In this document: one piece after another, positions 1-5,671 of the stretch
Layout of the letters: each line of letters begins with the position of its first letter
Numbering within the stretch: position 1 is the stretch's first letter
NCBI GenBank assembly: GCA_900553215.1
Contig: USCJ01000019.1
Coordinates: forward strand, 1 to 13,811
Direction: 5' to 3'
From: an uncultured Collinsella sp.
GTDB lineage: Bacteria; Actinomycetota; Coriobacteriia; Coriobacteriales; Coriobacteriaceae
DNA: 13,811 nt
Made by a program: the position numbers and the translations under genes
The notes under the pieces: model-generated
Told to the model about the DNA's origin: nothing
Databases searched by the model: none
The model's input: only the letters and a program-made list of their open reading frames with translations

Positions 1-201
1 CTCCACGCGCAGGCGCTCGCGCAGCTCGATATCGTCGGGAACCAGCGTCTCCCAAATGGCGGGCTCGTTAGACCCCGAAAGATCGGGGATCTCGTCAAAG
101 TGAAACCCCTTCTCTTCCATAAACGCCACGCGGCGGCGGTTGTAGAACCACTCGGTATCGACCAGCACGCCGTCCATGTCAAACAGCACCGCCTTGATCA
201 T
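1..201 (-). CDS. HAD-family hydrolase, beta-phosphoglucomutase-like (N-terminus only)
   Basis: The minus-strand frame opens with MIKAVLFDMDGVLVDTE, the classic HAD motif I. D8 is the expected nucleophile and D10 the acid/base. Sixty-seven codons are visible before the window edge, so the C-terminus, including motifs II-IV, is missing. The chosen ATG at 199-201 has a strong GGGAGG eight bases upstream. An in-frame ATG at 205-207 is rejected because the same Shine-Dalgarno would lie only two bases away. HAD proteins of this type dephosphorylate or isomerise small phosphorylated sugars in the cytoplasm, but the substrate cannot be told from this fragment. It follows the sugar-amine operon on the same strand but is separated from it by a strong terminator, so it probably has its own promoter in 202-295. 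Confidence 0.9.
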   Translation of the reverse strand, partial: MIKAVLFDMDGVLVDTEWFYNRRRVAFMEEKGFHFDEIPDLSGSNEPAIWETLVPDDIELRERLRVE

Positions 202-215
202 ACGCATCTCCTCCC

Positions 216-250
216 ACCTGCCAAAAAGGGACAGGTTTATTTTGGTAGGT
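216..250 (+). repeat. Short palindrome with AAAGGGACAG core
   Basis: Arms 216-226 and 240-250 pair over 11 bp with one G-U (better as plus-strand RNA). The loop 227-239 contains GGGACAGG. It lies directly upstream of the HAD gene's ribosome binding site. The word AAAGGGACAG recurs in palindromes at 1439-1465 and 7591-7626, so this appears to be a dispersed intergenic palindrome family. Confidence 0.5.
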
Positions 251-295
251 TTTATCTGGGGTTTTGTAACGCGACAAACACGCCCTCCCCAGAGC

Positions 296-327
296 AAAAA
301 AGGGGACGGGGTGCAAACCCCATCCCC
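296..327 (-). terminator. Rho-independent terminator of the PTS/deglycase operon
   Basis: Read on the minus strand, GGGGATGGGGT pairs with ACCCCGTCCCC (11 bp, one G-U; loop TTGC) and is followed directly by TTTTTT. It begins 34 bases after the stop codon of the 362-1345 gene. The U-tract follows only on the minus strand, which fixes its direction. Confidence 0.92.
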
Positions 328-361
328 TCTCAATCAACCCGTAAGGTTTACTTACTTGTGA

Positions 362-1345
362 TTAGTAGGAAAGCTTCCACATGTAGCGACGCATGGTCAG
401 CGGGTGCTGACGGGCCTCGGCGATCTGGTTGCCGTACTCGCGCATAACGGCGAGGTGCAGCAGCGGGTTGAAGTAGGTAACGACGCTCGCGGGCACGGCG
501 TCAGCCAGGCCGTAGTCCTTGGAGTCGATCAGAGCGACCTTGGCGCCCATGCGCTTAAGGAAGGTGAGGGCGCGGGCGTCCATCGGACGGGTGGCACCAT
601 CGGACATGAAGAAGACGTAGGGCTTACCCTCGGTGGAAACCTCGAACGGGCCGTGGAAGTACTCGCCGGTGTTGTAGGCGGCGGCGTCGATCCACTGCAT
701 CTCGGTGAACAGGAAGGCGGCGTGAGAATAAGCCATCTTCTCGGAGGCACCGGAGGCCATGAAGTAGATCATCTTGTCGTCCTTGAAGTCCTGGGCGAAC
801 TGCTTGGCGAGGCCCTTGGCGGACTGAGCGGCGTTCTCGCAGAGCTCGAAGACGTTGGTGAGGCCGGTGATCATGTCCTCGTAGTGGTCATAGCCCTCGG
901 TCTGCTGAAGAATCTCGACAGCAAGAGCGATGGCGTAGCCGGGCTTCTCGCACTTGGCAGCGTAGTTGGCGTGGAAGCCGTGAACGATGACGTGGTCGGC
1001 GTCGACGGTCAGAGCGGAGCCAGCCTTGTTGGTGAGGGAGACGACCGGGCAGTTGTGCTTCTTGGCGGTCTTGTTGGCCTCGACGGTCTCGGGCGTGGAG
1101 CCACCGAGGGAGCAGGTGATCACGAAGGTGTGCTCGTTGACCCAGGAAGGCGTGTCGTAGTTGAACTCGTTAGCGGTGAAGATCTGAACGTTCAGCTTGT
1201 CCGTGTTGTTGGCCAGGAAGTACTTGGCGGGGTAAAGGTCGGACATGGAAGCACCGCAGCCGACGAAAGCGACGCTGTGGATCTCGTGGTTGGACAGGAC
1301 GTCAGCGACGATCTGCTTAGGGAGGTTAAGGTCGATCTCGTACAT
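362..1345 (-). CDS. SIS-domain sugar-phosphate deglycase, FrlB/GfrF-like (copy 1)
   Basis: A 327-residue double-SIS protein without a glutaminase domain. By family it should cleave an Amadori-type 6-phosphosugar-amine into hexose 6-phosphate and free amine in the cytoplasm. The N-terminal SIS domain carries GCGAS (about residues 29-33) and the phosphate-loop motif CSLGGSTPET (78-87). The C-terminal domain carries TEMQW with Glu215 and, 16 residues on, His231 in GEYFHGP. This spacing equals that of the Glu/His catalytic pair in GlmS and FraB/FrlB. It ends RRYMWKLSY, like the RRY...Y end of FrlB. I chose the second ATG because AAAGGA sits nine bases before it; the first ATG (1354) directly abuts that Shine-Dalgarno. 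It lies 199 bases after EIID and is probably the last gene of the PTS operon. AgaS-like or other sugar-amine isomerase activity remains possible. Confidence 0.88.
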   Translation of the reverse strand: MYEIDLNLPKQIVADVLSNHEIHSVAFVGCGASMSDLYPAKYFLANNTDKLNVQIFTANEFNYDTPSWVNEHTFVITCSLGGSTPETVEANKTAKKHNCPVVSLTNKAGSALTVDADHVIVHGFHANYAAKCEKPGYAIALAVEILQQTEGYDHYEDMITGLTNVFELCENAAQSAKGLAKQFAQDFKDDKMIYFMASGASEKMAYSHAAFLFTEMQWIDAAAYNTGEYFHGPFEVSTEGKPYVFFMSDGATRPMDARALTFLKRMGAKVALIDSKDYGLADAVPASVVTYFNPLLHLAVMREYGNQIAEARQHPLTMRRYMWKLSY

Positions 1346-1438
1346 CTGACACATTCCTTTCGATTTGTTGCGGCGTCACATTGCCGGACGCTCGCAGGGT
1401 TACCGTAGTTAGGACCGAGTCGCCGGCCCGTTGAGGAT

Positions 1439-1465
1439 GTGACAAAGGAACTGTCCCTTTGACAC
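1439..1465 (-). repeat. Short palindrome with AAAGGGACAG core (minus)
   Basis: On the minus strand GTGTCAAAGG pairs with CCTTTGTCAC with one mismatch, enclosing GACAGTT. AAAGGGACAG is read at 1460-1451 minus, the same word as at 225-234 and 7600-7609 plus. Confidence 0.5.
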
Positions 1466-1479
1466 GTTTAGGGATGGAA

Positions 1480-1510
1480 GCCTGCCTGGGGTATGGGATG
1501 CCAGGCAGGC
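1480..1510 (-). other. Strong intergenic hairpin inside the PTS operon
   Basis: A perfect 10-bp GC-rich stem (GCCTGCCTGG / CCAGGCAGGC) with an 11-base loop lies 34 bases after the EIID stop. It has no U-tract. A hairpin like this between cistrons could lower or stabilise expression of the downstream deglycase relative to the PTS subunits (inference). Confidence 0.5.
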
Positions 1511-1544
1511 CCCCGGGGGAAAGCGATTAGGCGCTTGGTCGCGA

Positions 1545-2378
1545 CTAGGCCAGGATGCCGGCCGCGGAGAGAGCGATGCCGCCCACGATGGCGATCACGA
1601 GAAGCCAACCGGTGTTGACGTTCTTCTTGATGAGCCAGTACATAAGGCCAGTGAGGCCAAGGGAAATCATCTGGGGCATCATGCCGTCCAGGATGTCCTG
1701 GATCACGACGGTGCCCTCAGCGAACTGCAGCGGGGTGGTGGCGCCGATCAGCGTAGCGATCATGCCGCCCACGGACATAAGACCCACGATGCCGCAGACA
1801 TACATGAGCTTCTCCATGAGGTCGCCACCCTGGAGCTTGCTCAGGTACTCGTGGCCGCCCTGGTAGCCGATCTTGGCAGCGAACCACGTGATCAGCACGG
1901 AGGGCACGATGGAGATGAGCATGGCCAGGATCGGACCCATGATGGAGCCCTGCTGAGCCAGCTGAACGCCCAGGCCAAAGGCGATAACGCGGATGGTGCC
2001 CTGGAAGAAGGAGTCACCGATGCCGGAAAGCGGGCCCATGAGGGAGGTCTTGACCGCGTTAATCGAATCGGGATCGAAGTTCTCGGGATCCTTGGCGTAC
2101 TCCTCCTCCATGGAGGCGGCGAGGCCCAGGATGAAAGCGCTCGTCTGCGGGGTGCAGTTGTAGAACGCCATGTGACGGTGGTAAGCCTCTTTCTTAGCAG
2201 CGAGCTGCTTGGGGTCGGACTCGTCCGGATAGAGGCGATCGAGCGTGGGGACCATGCCGTAGAGGAAGCCCATGTTCATCTGACGCTCGTAGTTCCAAGA
2301 GGCCTGGATGGCCCAGGAGCGCCAGAAGAACTGGCTGACCTTCTTGTTCAGGGACACGTCCTTGGTTGCGGTTGCCAT
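1545..2378 (-). CDS. PTS mannose/fructose/sorbose-family membrane subunit EIID
   Basis: A 277-residue EIID of the mannose-type PTS, which with EIIC forms the membrane channel for a sugar phosphorylated during import. Visible family motifs are an N-terminal region with FFWRSWAIQASWNYERQMNMG (in part, about 17-37), FYNCTPQTSAFILGLAASME (72-91), and VKTSLMGPLSGIGDSFFQ (109-126). Hydrophobic segments lie near 129-171 and 190-277. The ATG at 2378 is chosen because AAGGAGGAA precedes it and homologues start this way; the frame continues 39 codons further upstream into the EIIC gene without a good start. The start lies 13 bases after the EIIC stop, so the two are translationally close and co-transcribed. 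Confidence 0.95.
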   Translation of the reverse strand: MATATKDVSLNKKVSQFFWRSWAIQASWNYERQMNMGFLYGMVPTLDRLYPDESDPKQLAAKKEAYHRHMAFYNCTPQTSAFILGLAASMEEEYAKDPENFDPDSINAVKTSLMGPLSGIGDSFFQGTIRVIAFGLGVQLAQQGSIMGPILAMLISIVPSVLITWFAAKIGYQGGHEYLSKLQGGDLMEKLMYVCGIVGLMSVGGMIATLIGATTPLQFAEGTVVIQDILDGMMPQMISLGLTGLMYWLIKKNVNTGWLLVIAIVGGIALSAAGILA

Positions 2379-2391
2379 AGTGTGTTCCTCC

Positions 2392-3186
2392 TTAGTCTTC
2401 GTCGTCTTCGAGCGGATCGTAGTCGGAATCGACACCGGCGGCTGCATGGGAGCCATTGAACTTGAAGCCCATGAAGACGATAGCCAGGCACACACCGATC
2501 AGAGCGACCGCGATGACGGACAGGTTGAGGTAGGCGGCGAGCAGGAAGCCGATGAACAGGAACGGGGTCATACCCTTCTTGATCATCATGGTGAGCAGCA
2601 GGGCCAGACCGTAGGCGGTCATGATCTTGGTCGAGACGTTCAGACCAACGGACAGCCACTCGGGAACCATGTTGACGATGGCTTGGACCAGGTCGGTACC
2701 GACAAAGACGGCCAGGAAGATCGGCAGGAAGTACATGATGGCGTACAGACCGGAGCCGGCGCAGATGTGCATACGGTAGGCGGTCTTGAACTTGCCGTTA
2801 TCAATCGCGCTATCGGCCACATGGGTGAGGGCGGCGATGATGGAACGGAACACGATGCCGAGGAGCTGACCCAGGACGGCGACCGGGATGGCGATCGTCA
2901 TGGCGGTCTCGGCGGAAGCATCGGTCAGGCACGCGAAGGCAGCGGCCACGATGCCGCCCAGGACCATATCGGGCGGAACGGCGGCGCCGACCTGCACCAG
3001 GCCCATGGACACGAGCTCGACGGCGGCACCGACGGCAAGGCCGGTGGGCACATCGCCCAGCAGCAGACCGACGAGCGTAGCGCCAACGAGAGGCTGCTCG
3101 AAGTTAAGACGACCGAGCAGGCGGGAGTCCCACATGCAGAACACGCCGACGAGGCCGACGAGCACCGCACTGATGAACGCATTCAT
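2392..3186 (-). CDS. PTS mannose/fructose/sorbose-family membrane subunit EIIC
   Basis: A 264-residue, strongly hydrophobic protein that should form the sugar-binding membrane component together with EIID. The diagnostic stretch is residues 26-78: EQPLVGATLVGLLLGD, then an AVELVSMG segment, then VGAAVPPDMVLGG. Several further membrane spans follow to about residue 245. The C-terminus is acidic (DSDYDPLEDDED), an unusually charged cytoplasmic tail. The start is supported by AAAGGAG about seven bases upstream. It follows EIIAB by 36 bases and precedes EIID by 13 bases, giving the conserved order AB-C-D. Substrate specificity rests in EIIC/EIID but cannot be predicted by eye. Confidence 0.95.
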   Translation of the reverse strand: MNAFISAVLVGLVGVFCMWDSRLLGRLNFEQPLVGATLVGLLLGDVPTGLAVGAAVELVSMGLVQVGAAVPPDMVLGGIVAAAFACLTDASAETAMTIAIPVAVLGQLLGIVFRSIIAALTHVADSAIDNGKFKTAYRMHICAGSGLYAIMYFLPIFLAVFVGTDLVQAIVNMVPEWLSVGLNVSTKIMTAYGLALLLTMMIKKGMTPFLFIGFLLAAYLNLSVIAVALIGVCLAIVFMGFKFNGSHAAAGVDSDYDPLEDDED

Positions 3187-3203
3187 ACCCTTCTCCTTTC
3201 AGT

Positions 3204-3217
3204 CAGGCAAATGCCTG
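3204..3217 (-). other. Small hairpin before the EIIC start
   Basis: CAGGC and GCCTG pair (5 bp, 4-base loop) in the 36-base EIIAB-EIIC spacer, just upstream of the EIIC ribosome binding site. It might modulate translation or mRNA processing, but it is short and could be chance. Confidence 0.25.
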
Positions 3218-3222
3218 GTTGA

Positions 3223-4146
3223 TTACAGCTTGGCGTCGATGTCGACGCTCTGATACGTAGGGGTCTGCTGGACGTAGAGCTTGATGCCCATGTCGAGCAG
3301 CTGGTTGACGTCGGCCTTCTGGGTGGCGTCGAAGAAGACGGAGCTGTCCTTGCCGCCGACCTGCTCGGCACCGTCGTGGTTGGCGGTGGCGCCCAGGTTG
3401 ATGGCGTCGAGCTTGTAGCCCTGGCAGAACTGCAGCATCTCGGCCGTGTTGCCAAAGACGAACATGACGCGCTCGCCGAGGGTGTTGAGCTTGTCCATCT
3501 TGGCAAGGGCACGCTCAACGGTGAAGACGTTCAGGCGCACGCCCTGGGGCTTGGCCAGCTTAAGAGCGCCCTTCTTGATGTCATCGTTGGCGGCAGCGTT
3601 GTCGACGACGATGATGCGCTCGGCCTGAACCTTGGTGGTCCAGGTAAAGACGACCTGGCCGTGCAGCAGACGGTAGTCAAGACGTGCGAGGACGATCTTG
3701 GCGGGACCGGAGCTGTGACGGGGCGCCTTAGCCTTCTTGGCGGGAGCCGCAGCAACCTCGACCGGTGCGTTGGGGTTGGTCAGACCGGTGCGGGCCTCGT
3801 TGATGAGGGCCGCGAGCTCGGCGCCCTTGACGGGGGCGGGGCTCATAGCGAGCGTGAGCGCCAGCGGGATGTTGAAACCGCTGACAACCGTGAACTTCGT
3901 GCCGTTCTTGGAAAGCTCGACCATGTTGTTGTTAACCGAGCTGCCGAGCATATCTGTCAGCACATAGACGGTGTCGTCCGCGTTGAACGTGGCGATCATG
4001 GCGTCCACCTTATTGGTGATGGGCTCCTTGTCGTCACGAGCAAGCGACACGACGTGGACGTTCGACACGTCGCCGAGAACCATCTCGAGCGTGTCTTTGG
4101 CGCCTGCGGCCAGGCCGCCATGAGATGCGAGAATGATCTGATTCAT
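3223..4146 (-). CDS. PTS mannose-family cytoplasmic phosphotransfer protein, fused EIIA-EIIB
   Basis: A 307-residue fusion of the two soluble domains of a mannose-type PTS. EIIA (about 1-122) begins MNQIILASHGGLAAG; His9 is the expected site phosphorylated by HPr. YVLTDMLGSSVNNN (61-74) is the usual EIIA core. An Ala/Lys/Pro-rich linker (about 125-148) joins it to EIIB. In EIIB, RLDYRLLHGQVVFTW places the second phosphorylated residue at His162. The usual RIDDRLIHGQ has an Asp where this protein has Tyr158. EIIB passes the phosphate to the incoming sugar at EIIC/EIID. The start has AAGGAGGAGG upstream. This is the first gene of the PTS operon. Its promoter region (4163-4216) holds a site shared with the transporter gene upstream. 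Confidence 0.96.
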   Translation of the reverse strand: MNQIILASHGGLAAGAKDTLEMVLGDVSNVHVVSLARDDKEPITNKVDAMIATFNADDTVYVLTDMLGSSVNNNMVELSKNGTKFTVVSGFNIPLALTLAMSPAPVKGAELAALINEARTGLTNPNAPVEVAAAPAKKAKAPRHSSGPAKIVLARLDYRLLHGQVVFTWTTKVQAERIIVVDNAAANDDIKKGALKLAKPQGVRLNVFTVERALAKMDKLNTLGERVMFVFGNTAEMLQFCQGYKLDAINLGATANHDGAEQVGGKDSSVFFDATQKADVNQLLDMGIKLYVQQTPTYQSVDIDAKL

Positions 4147-4162
4147 CTTGCCTCCTCCTTTT

Positions 4163-4181
4163 CGTTATGGTCATTATAACG
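4163..4181 (-). promoter_or_regulatory. Candidate operator overlapping the -10 of the PTS operon
   Basis: On the plus strand CGTTAT-N7-ATAACG is a perfect inverted repeat. Its inner part contains a perfect minus-strand TATAAT at 4178-4173, 17-35 bases before the EIIAB start. The 16-mer CGTTATGGTCATTATA matches CGTTATAGTCGTTATA at 5453-5468, in front of the EamA gene, at 14 of 16 positions. A protein bound here would cover the -10 box, consistent with repression. No good -35 box lies at normal spacing, so an activator or a different start is possible. Confidence 0.55.
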
Positions 4182-4183
4182 TC

Positions 4184-4214
4184 TTATACGTTGCTTATAT
4201 TGCTAATTAGTATA
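4184..4214 (-). promoter_or_regulatory. AT-rich upstream part of the PTS operon promoter
   Basis: This stretch contains TTATAC (4184-4189) and TTATAT (4195-4200), 11 bases apart, and a second -10-like TATACT on the minus strand (4214-4209). It stands out as AT-rich in an otherwise GC-rich sequence, as expected of a promoter. Which -10 box is used cannot be decided by reading. Confidence 0.4.
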
Positions 4215-4283
4215 AAGACCGTTCGCGGGTGAAAATCGACCGTTGACGGGTTTAACGTACTTGAAACGTTGGAGCCGGGTAGG

Positions 4284-4312
4284 CCGACGCTGGCTGGATA
4301 ACCCCAGGTCGG
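4284..4312 (-). terminator. Possible weak terminator after the EamA gene
   Basis: CCGAC (4284-4288) can pair with GTCGG (4308-4312), and an inner CTGG with CCAG, in a bulged hairpin starting 18 bases after the EamA stop. There is no U-tract, so read-through into the PTS genes is plausible. Confidence 0.25.
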
Positions 4313-4329
4313 ACACCGAGCGCAACCCC

Positions 4330-5412
4330 CTATCGCACGAAGTACCAGGGGCTTTCCTGCACGGTGGGCTCCAGCGTGATGCCTGTGCGCTCGCGGAACA
4401 GATCCATGTCCTGCGATTTCTCCGTCCACCACGCGTTGGGCTTAAAGGTCATGCTCTCAATGACATGGCCGACAAACACACTGTTGCGCAGCTTGGAGAA
4501 GTCGGTGTTCATGATCAGGATGGACGCGAGCACCAGCACAATGCCCAGGACCTTGATTGCGCCGGCGGACTCGGCATAGATGCCAATACCGACCAGAACG
4601 GTCGCCACGGTTTCGAACGAAGCCACGACCGGCACCTTCGACGTCTCGAGGTCCATAGAGAGGCCCTGCATATAGAAGATGTACGCAAGAGCCGTCGGAA
4701 TAAAGCCAAAGCCCGCGAACAGCAGAATGAGCTGCGGGGACATTGCCGCGGCTACATCGGACCACGGAGCAGAAAGCACAGCCATAAAGCATCCGCCAAA
4801 GACAAAGCCCCAAAACGTCACCGCCAGCGGATGCAGCGTCTTGGTGGCCATGCGGCTAAACACAGCCAGCAACGCACCGCAAAGTCCGGCGATCACACCC
4901 GACGCGACGCCCCAAGTCGAGAAATGGAAACCGGACAGGTCCCCGCTCGTCACCGCGAGCACGCAACCCACAATGTTAAAGATGATGGCGACGAGCTTGT
5001 TGGGGGTCACGCCCTCGCGATAAAGCACGCGGCCGAGCATGACGCCAAACACCGGCGAGGTATAGAGCAGCACCGAGGCCGTGGACATGCCCACCTCGCC
5101 CATGCACTCGTAATAGCAGGTGTTGGCGACGGCCAAACCGACGATACCGACAAGTGCGCAGGGGACGAGCTCTTTAGGACTTGCCTTGAACAGCGCCATG
5201 GGACCCGAGGCTTTTCCCTCACGAGCACCTCCCTGGCAACCCATGAATACCAAAACCGGAGCCATCAAGACGGCACCCGACAACAGGCGAAAGGCCGCCA
5301 TGCTCTGAGACGAAACGCCCAGGGCGGATATTCCGTTAACAAAGATGCCGATGGTTCCCCACATGAGGGCGGCGATCAGCACCAACGCATAGCCCATATT
5401 GCTTCTCTTCAA
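4330..5412 (-). CDS. EamA/DMT-family membrane transporter
   Basis: A 360-residue protein with two EamA repeats of about five membrane spans each. Repeat 1 (about 6-156) starts MGYALVLIAALMWGTIGIF; repeat 2 (about 165-302) ends KVLGIVLVLASILIMN. EamA proteins move metabolites such as amino acids across the inner membrane. Within this locus it might export the released amine or import a glycated compound, but that is inference. I chose the TTG at 5412 because AAGGAGG sits five to six bases before it. An in-frame ATG at 5448 lies upstream of that Shine-Dalgarno and next to the promoter. The ATG five codons downstream would be 20 bases from it. Residues 303-360 form a soluble, Trp-containing tail not usual in DMT proteins, which normally stop near 300 residues. 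Confidence 0.9.
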   Translation of the reverse strand: MKRSNMGYALVLIAALMWGTIGIFVNGISALGVSSQSMAAFRLLSGAVLMAPVLVFMGCQGGAREGKASGPMALFKASPKELVPCALVGIVGLAVANTCYYECMGEVGMSTASVLLYTSPVFGVMLGRVLYREGVTPNKLVAIIFNIVGCVLAVTSGDLSGFHFSTWGVASGVIAGLCGALLAVFSRMATKTLHPLAVTFWGFVFGGCFMAVLSAPWSDVAAAMSPQLILLFAGFGFIPTALAYIFYMQGLSMDLETSKVPVVASFETVATVLVGIGIYAESAGAIKVLGIVLVLASILIMNTDFSKLRNSVFVGHVIESMTFKPNAWWTEKSQDMDLFRERTGITLEPTVQESPWYFVR

Positions 5413-5452
5413 CGCAGCCTCCTTGGTTCTGTTTCCAATATGTTTCATGCTA

Positions 5453-5479
5453 CGTTATAGTCGTTATATACATTTATCA
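5453..5479 (-). promoter_or_regulatory. Candidate promoter/operator of the EamA gene
   Basis: Plus-strand CGTTATAGTCGTTATA (5453-5468) contains CGTTATA twice at 9-base spacing and matches the PTS site at 4163-4178 at 14 of 16 positions. On the minus strand it contains TATAAC boxes, and TTGATA lies just upstream (about 5479-5474). The best -35/-10 pairing has a short 15-base spacer, so this is a weak or regulated promoter. The site lies 41 bases before the TTG start. Confidence 0.5.
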
Positions 5480-5508
5480 AGACTGAAATCGGCGAACGGG
5501 AAAACTCT

Positions 5509-5560
5509 TGACACAGGGAGTGTCGCAGGTGCCGGCAGAAAGGGAACGTCCCCAAGTGCC
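5509..5560. repeat. Imperfect palindromes between the transporter and deglycase genes
   Basis: GACAC-AGGGA-GTGTC lies near 5510-5524. GGGAACGTCCCC lies at 5542-5553, inside a wider GGCA...TGCC dyad (5533-5560). The second resembles the AAAGGGACAG palindromes elsewhere in the window. No coding signal is seen in 5469-5671. Confidence 0.35.
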
Positions 5561-5568
5561 GCTCTAGC

Positions 5569-5635
5569 AGTTGCGGTGAAATAGTTCTCAAACAGAGGCT
5601 TCACGCTCCCAAACAGGAACTATTCCACCGCAACT
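5569..5635 (-). repeat. 19-bp inverted repeat after the second deglycase gene
   Basis: AGTTGCGGTGAAATAGTTC (5569-5587) and its complement (5617-5635) pair with one exception, which is a G-U on the minus strand and an A/C mismatch on the plus. The 29-base loop contains CAAACAG twice (5589-5595 and 5610-5616). It starts 36 bases after the stop of the 5672-6664 gene. With no U-tract, it is either a 3'-end mRNA structure or a dispersed intergenic repeat. Confidence 0.6.
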
Positions 5636-5671
5636 CATGAGGGGTATTGGGCTGTTAGGCCGCTCTATCCC

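Larger units (their letters stand above)
1346..1544 (-). other. EIID-deglycase intergenic region with two hairpins
   Basis: Between EIID and the deglycase I see two inverted repeats: 1480-1489 with 1501-1510 (perfect 10 bp, GC-rich, 11-base loop), and 1439-1448 with 1456-1465 (10 bp with one mismatch). Neither is followed by a U-tract on the minus strand. They may therefore be processing, stability or attenuation structures rather than full terminators. No convincing promoter is visible here. Confidence 0.5.

Noticed and set aside
404..1408. Long open frame on the plus strand opposite the distal deglycase, and a similar one at 5717-6691.
   Set aside because: Both are antisense shadows of highly biased GC-rich genes. 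Their Val/Gly/Leu-rich, low-complexity translations show no domain, and the minus-strand frames have clear SIS motifs and ribosome binding sites.
4254..4270. AACGT-N7-ACGTT dyad and TTGAAACGTTGG as a catabolite (cre-like) site upstream of the PTS promoter.
   Set aside because: The arms are only five bases and the fit to the cre consensus fails in the right half. Glucose repression may occur but this sequence does not show it.
4243..5460. A 405-codon plus-strand open frame over the transporter gene.
   Set aside because: Its His/Arg/Asp-rich translation is a typical mirror of a membrane-protein gene. The minus strand encodes a clear two-repeat EamA protein.
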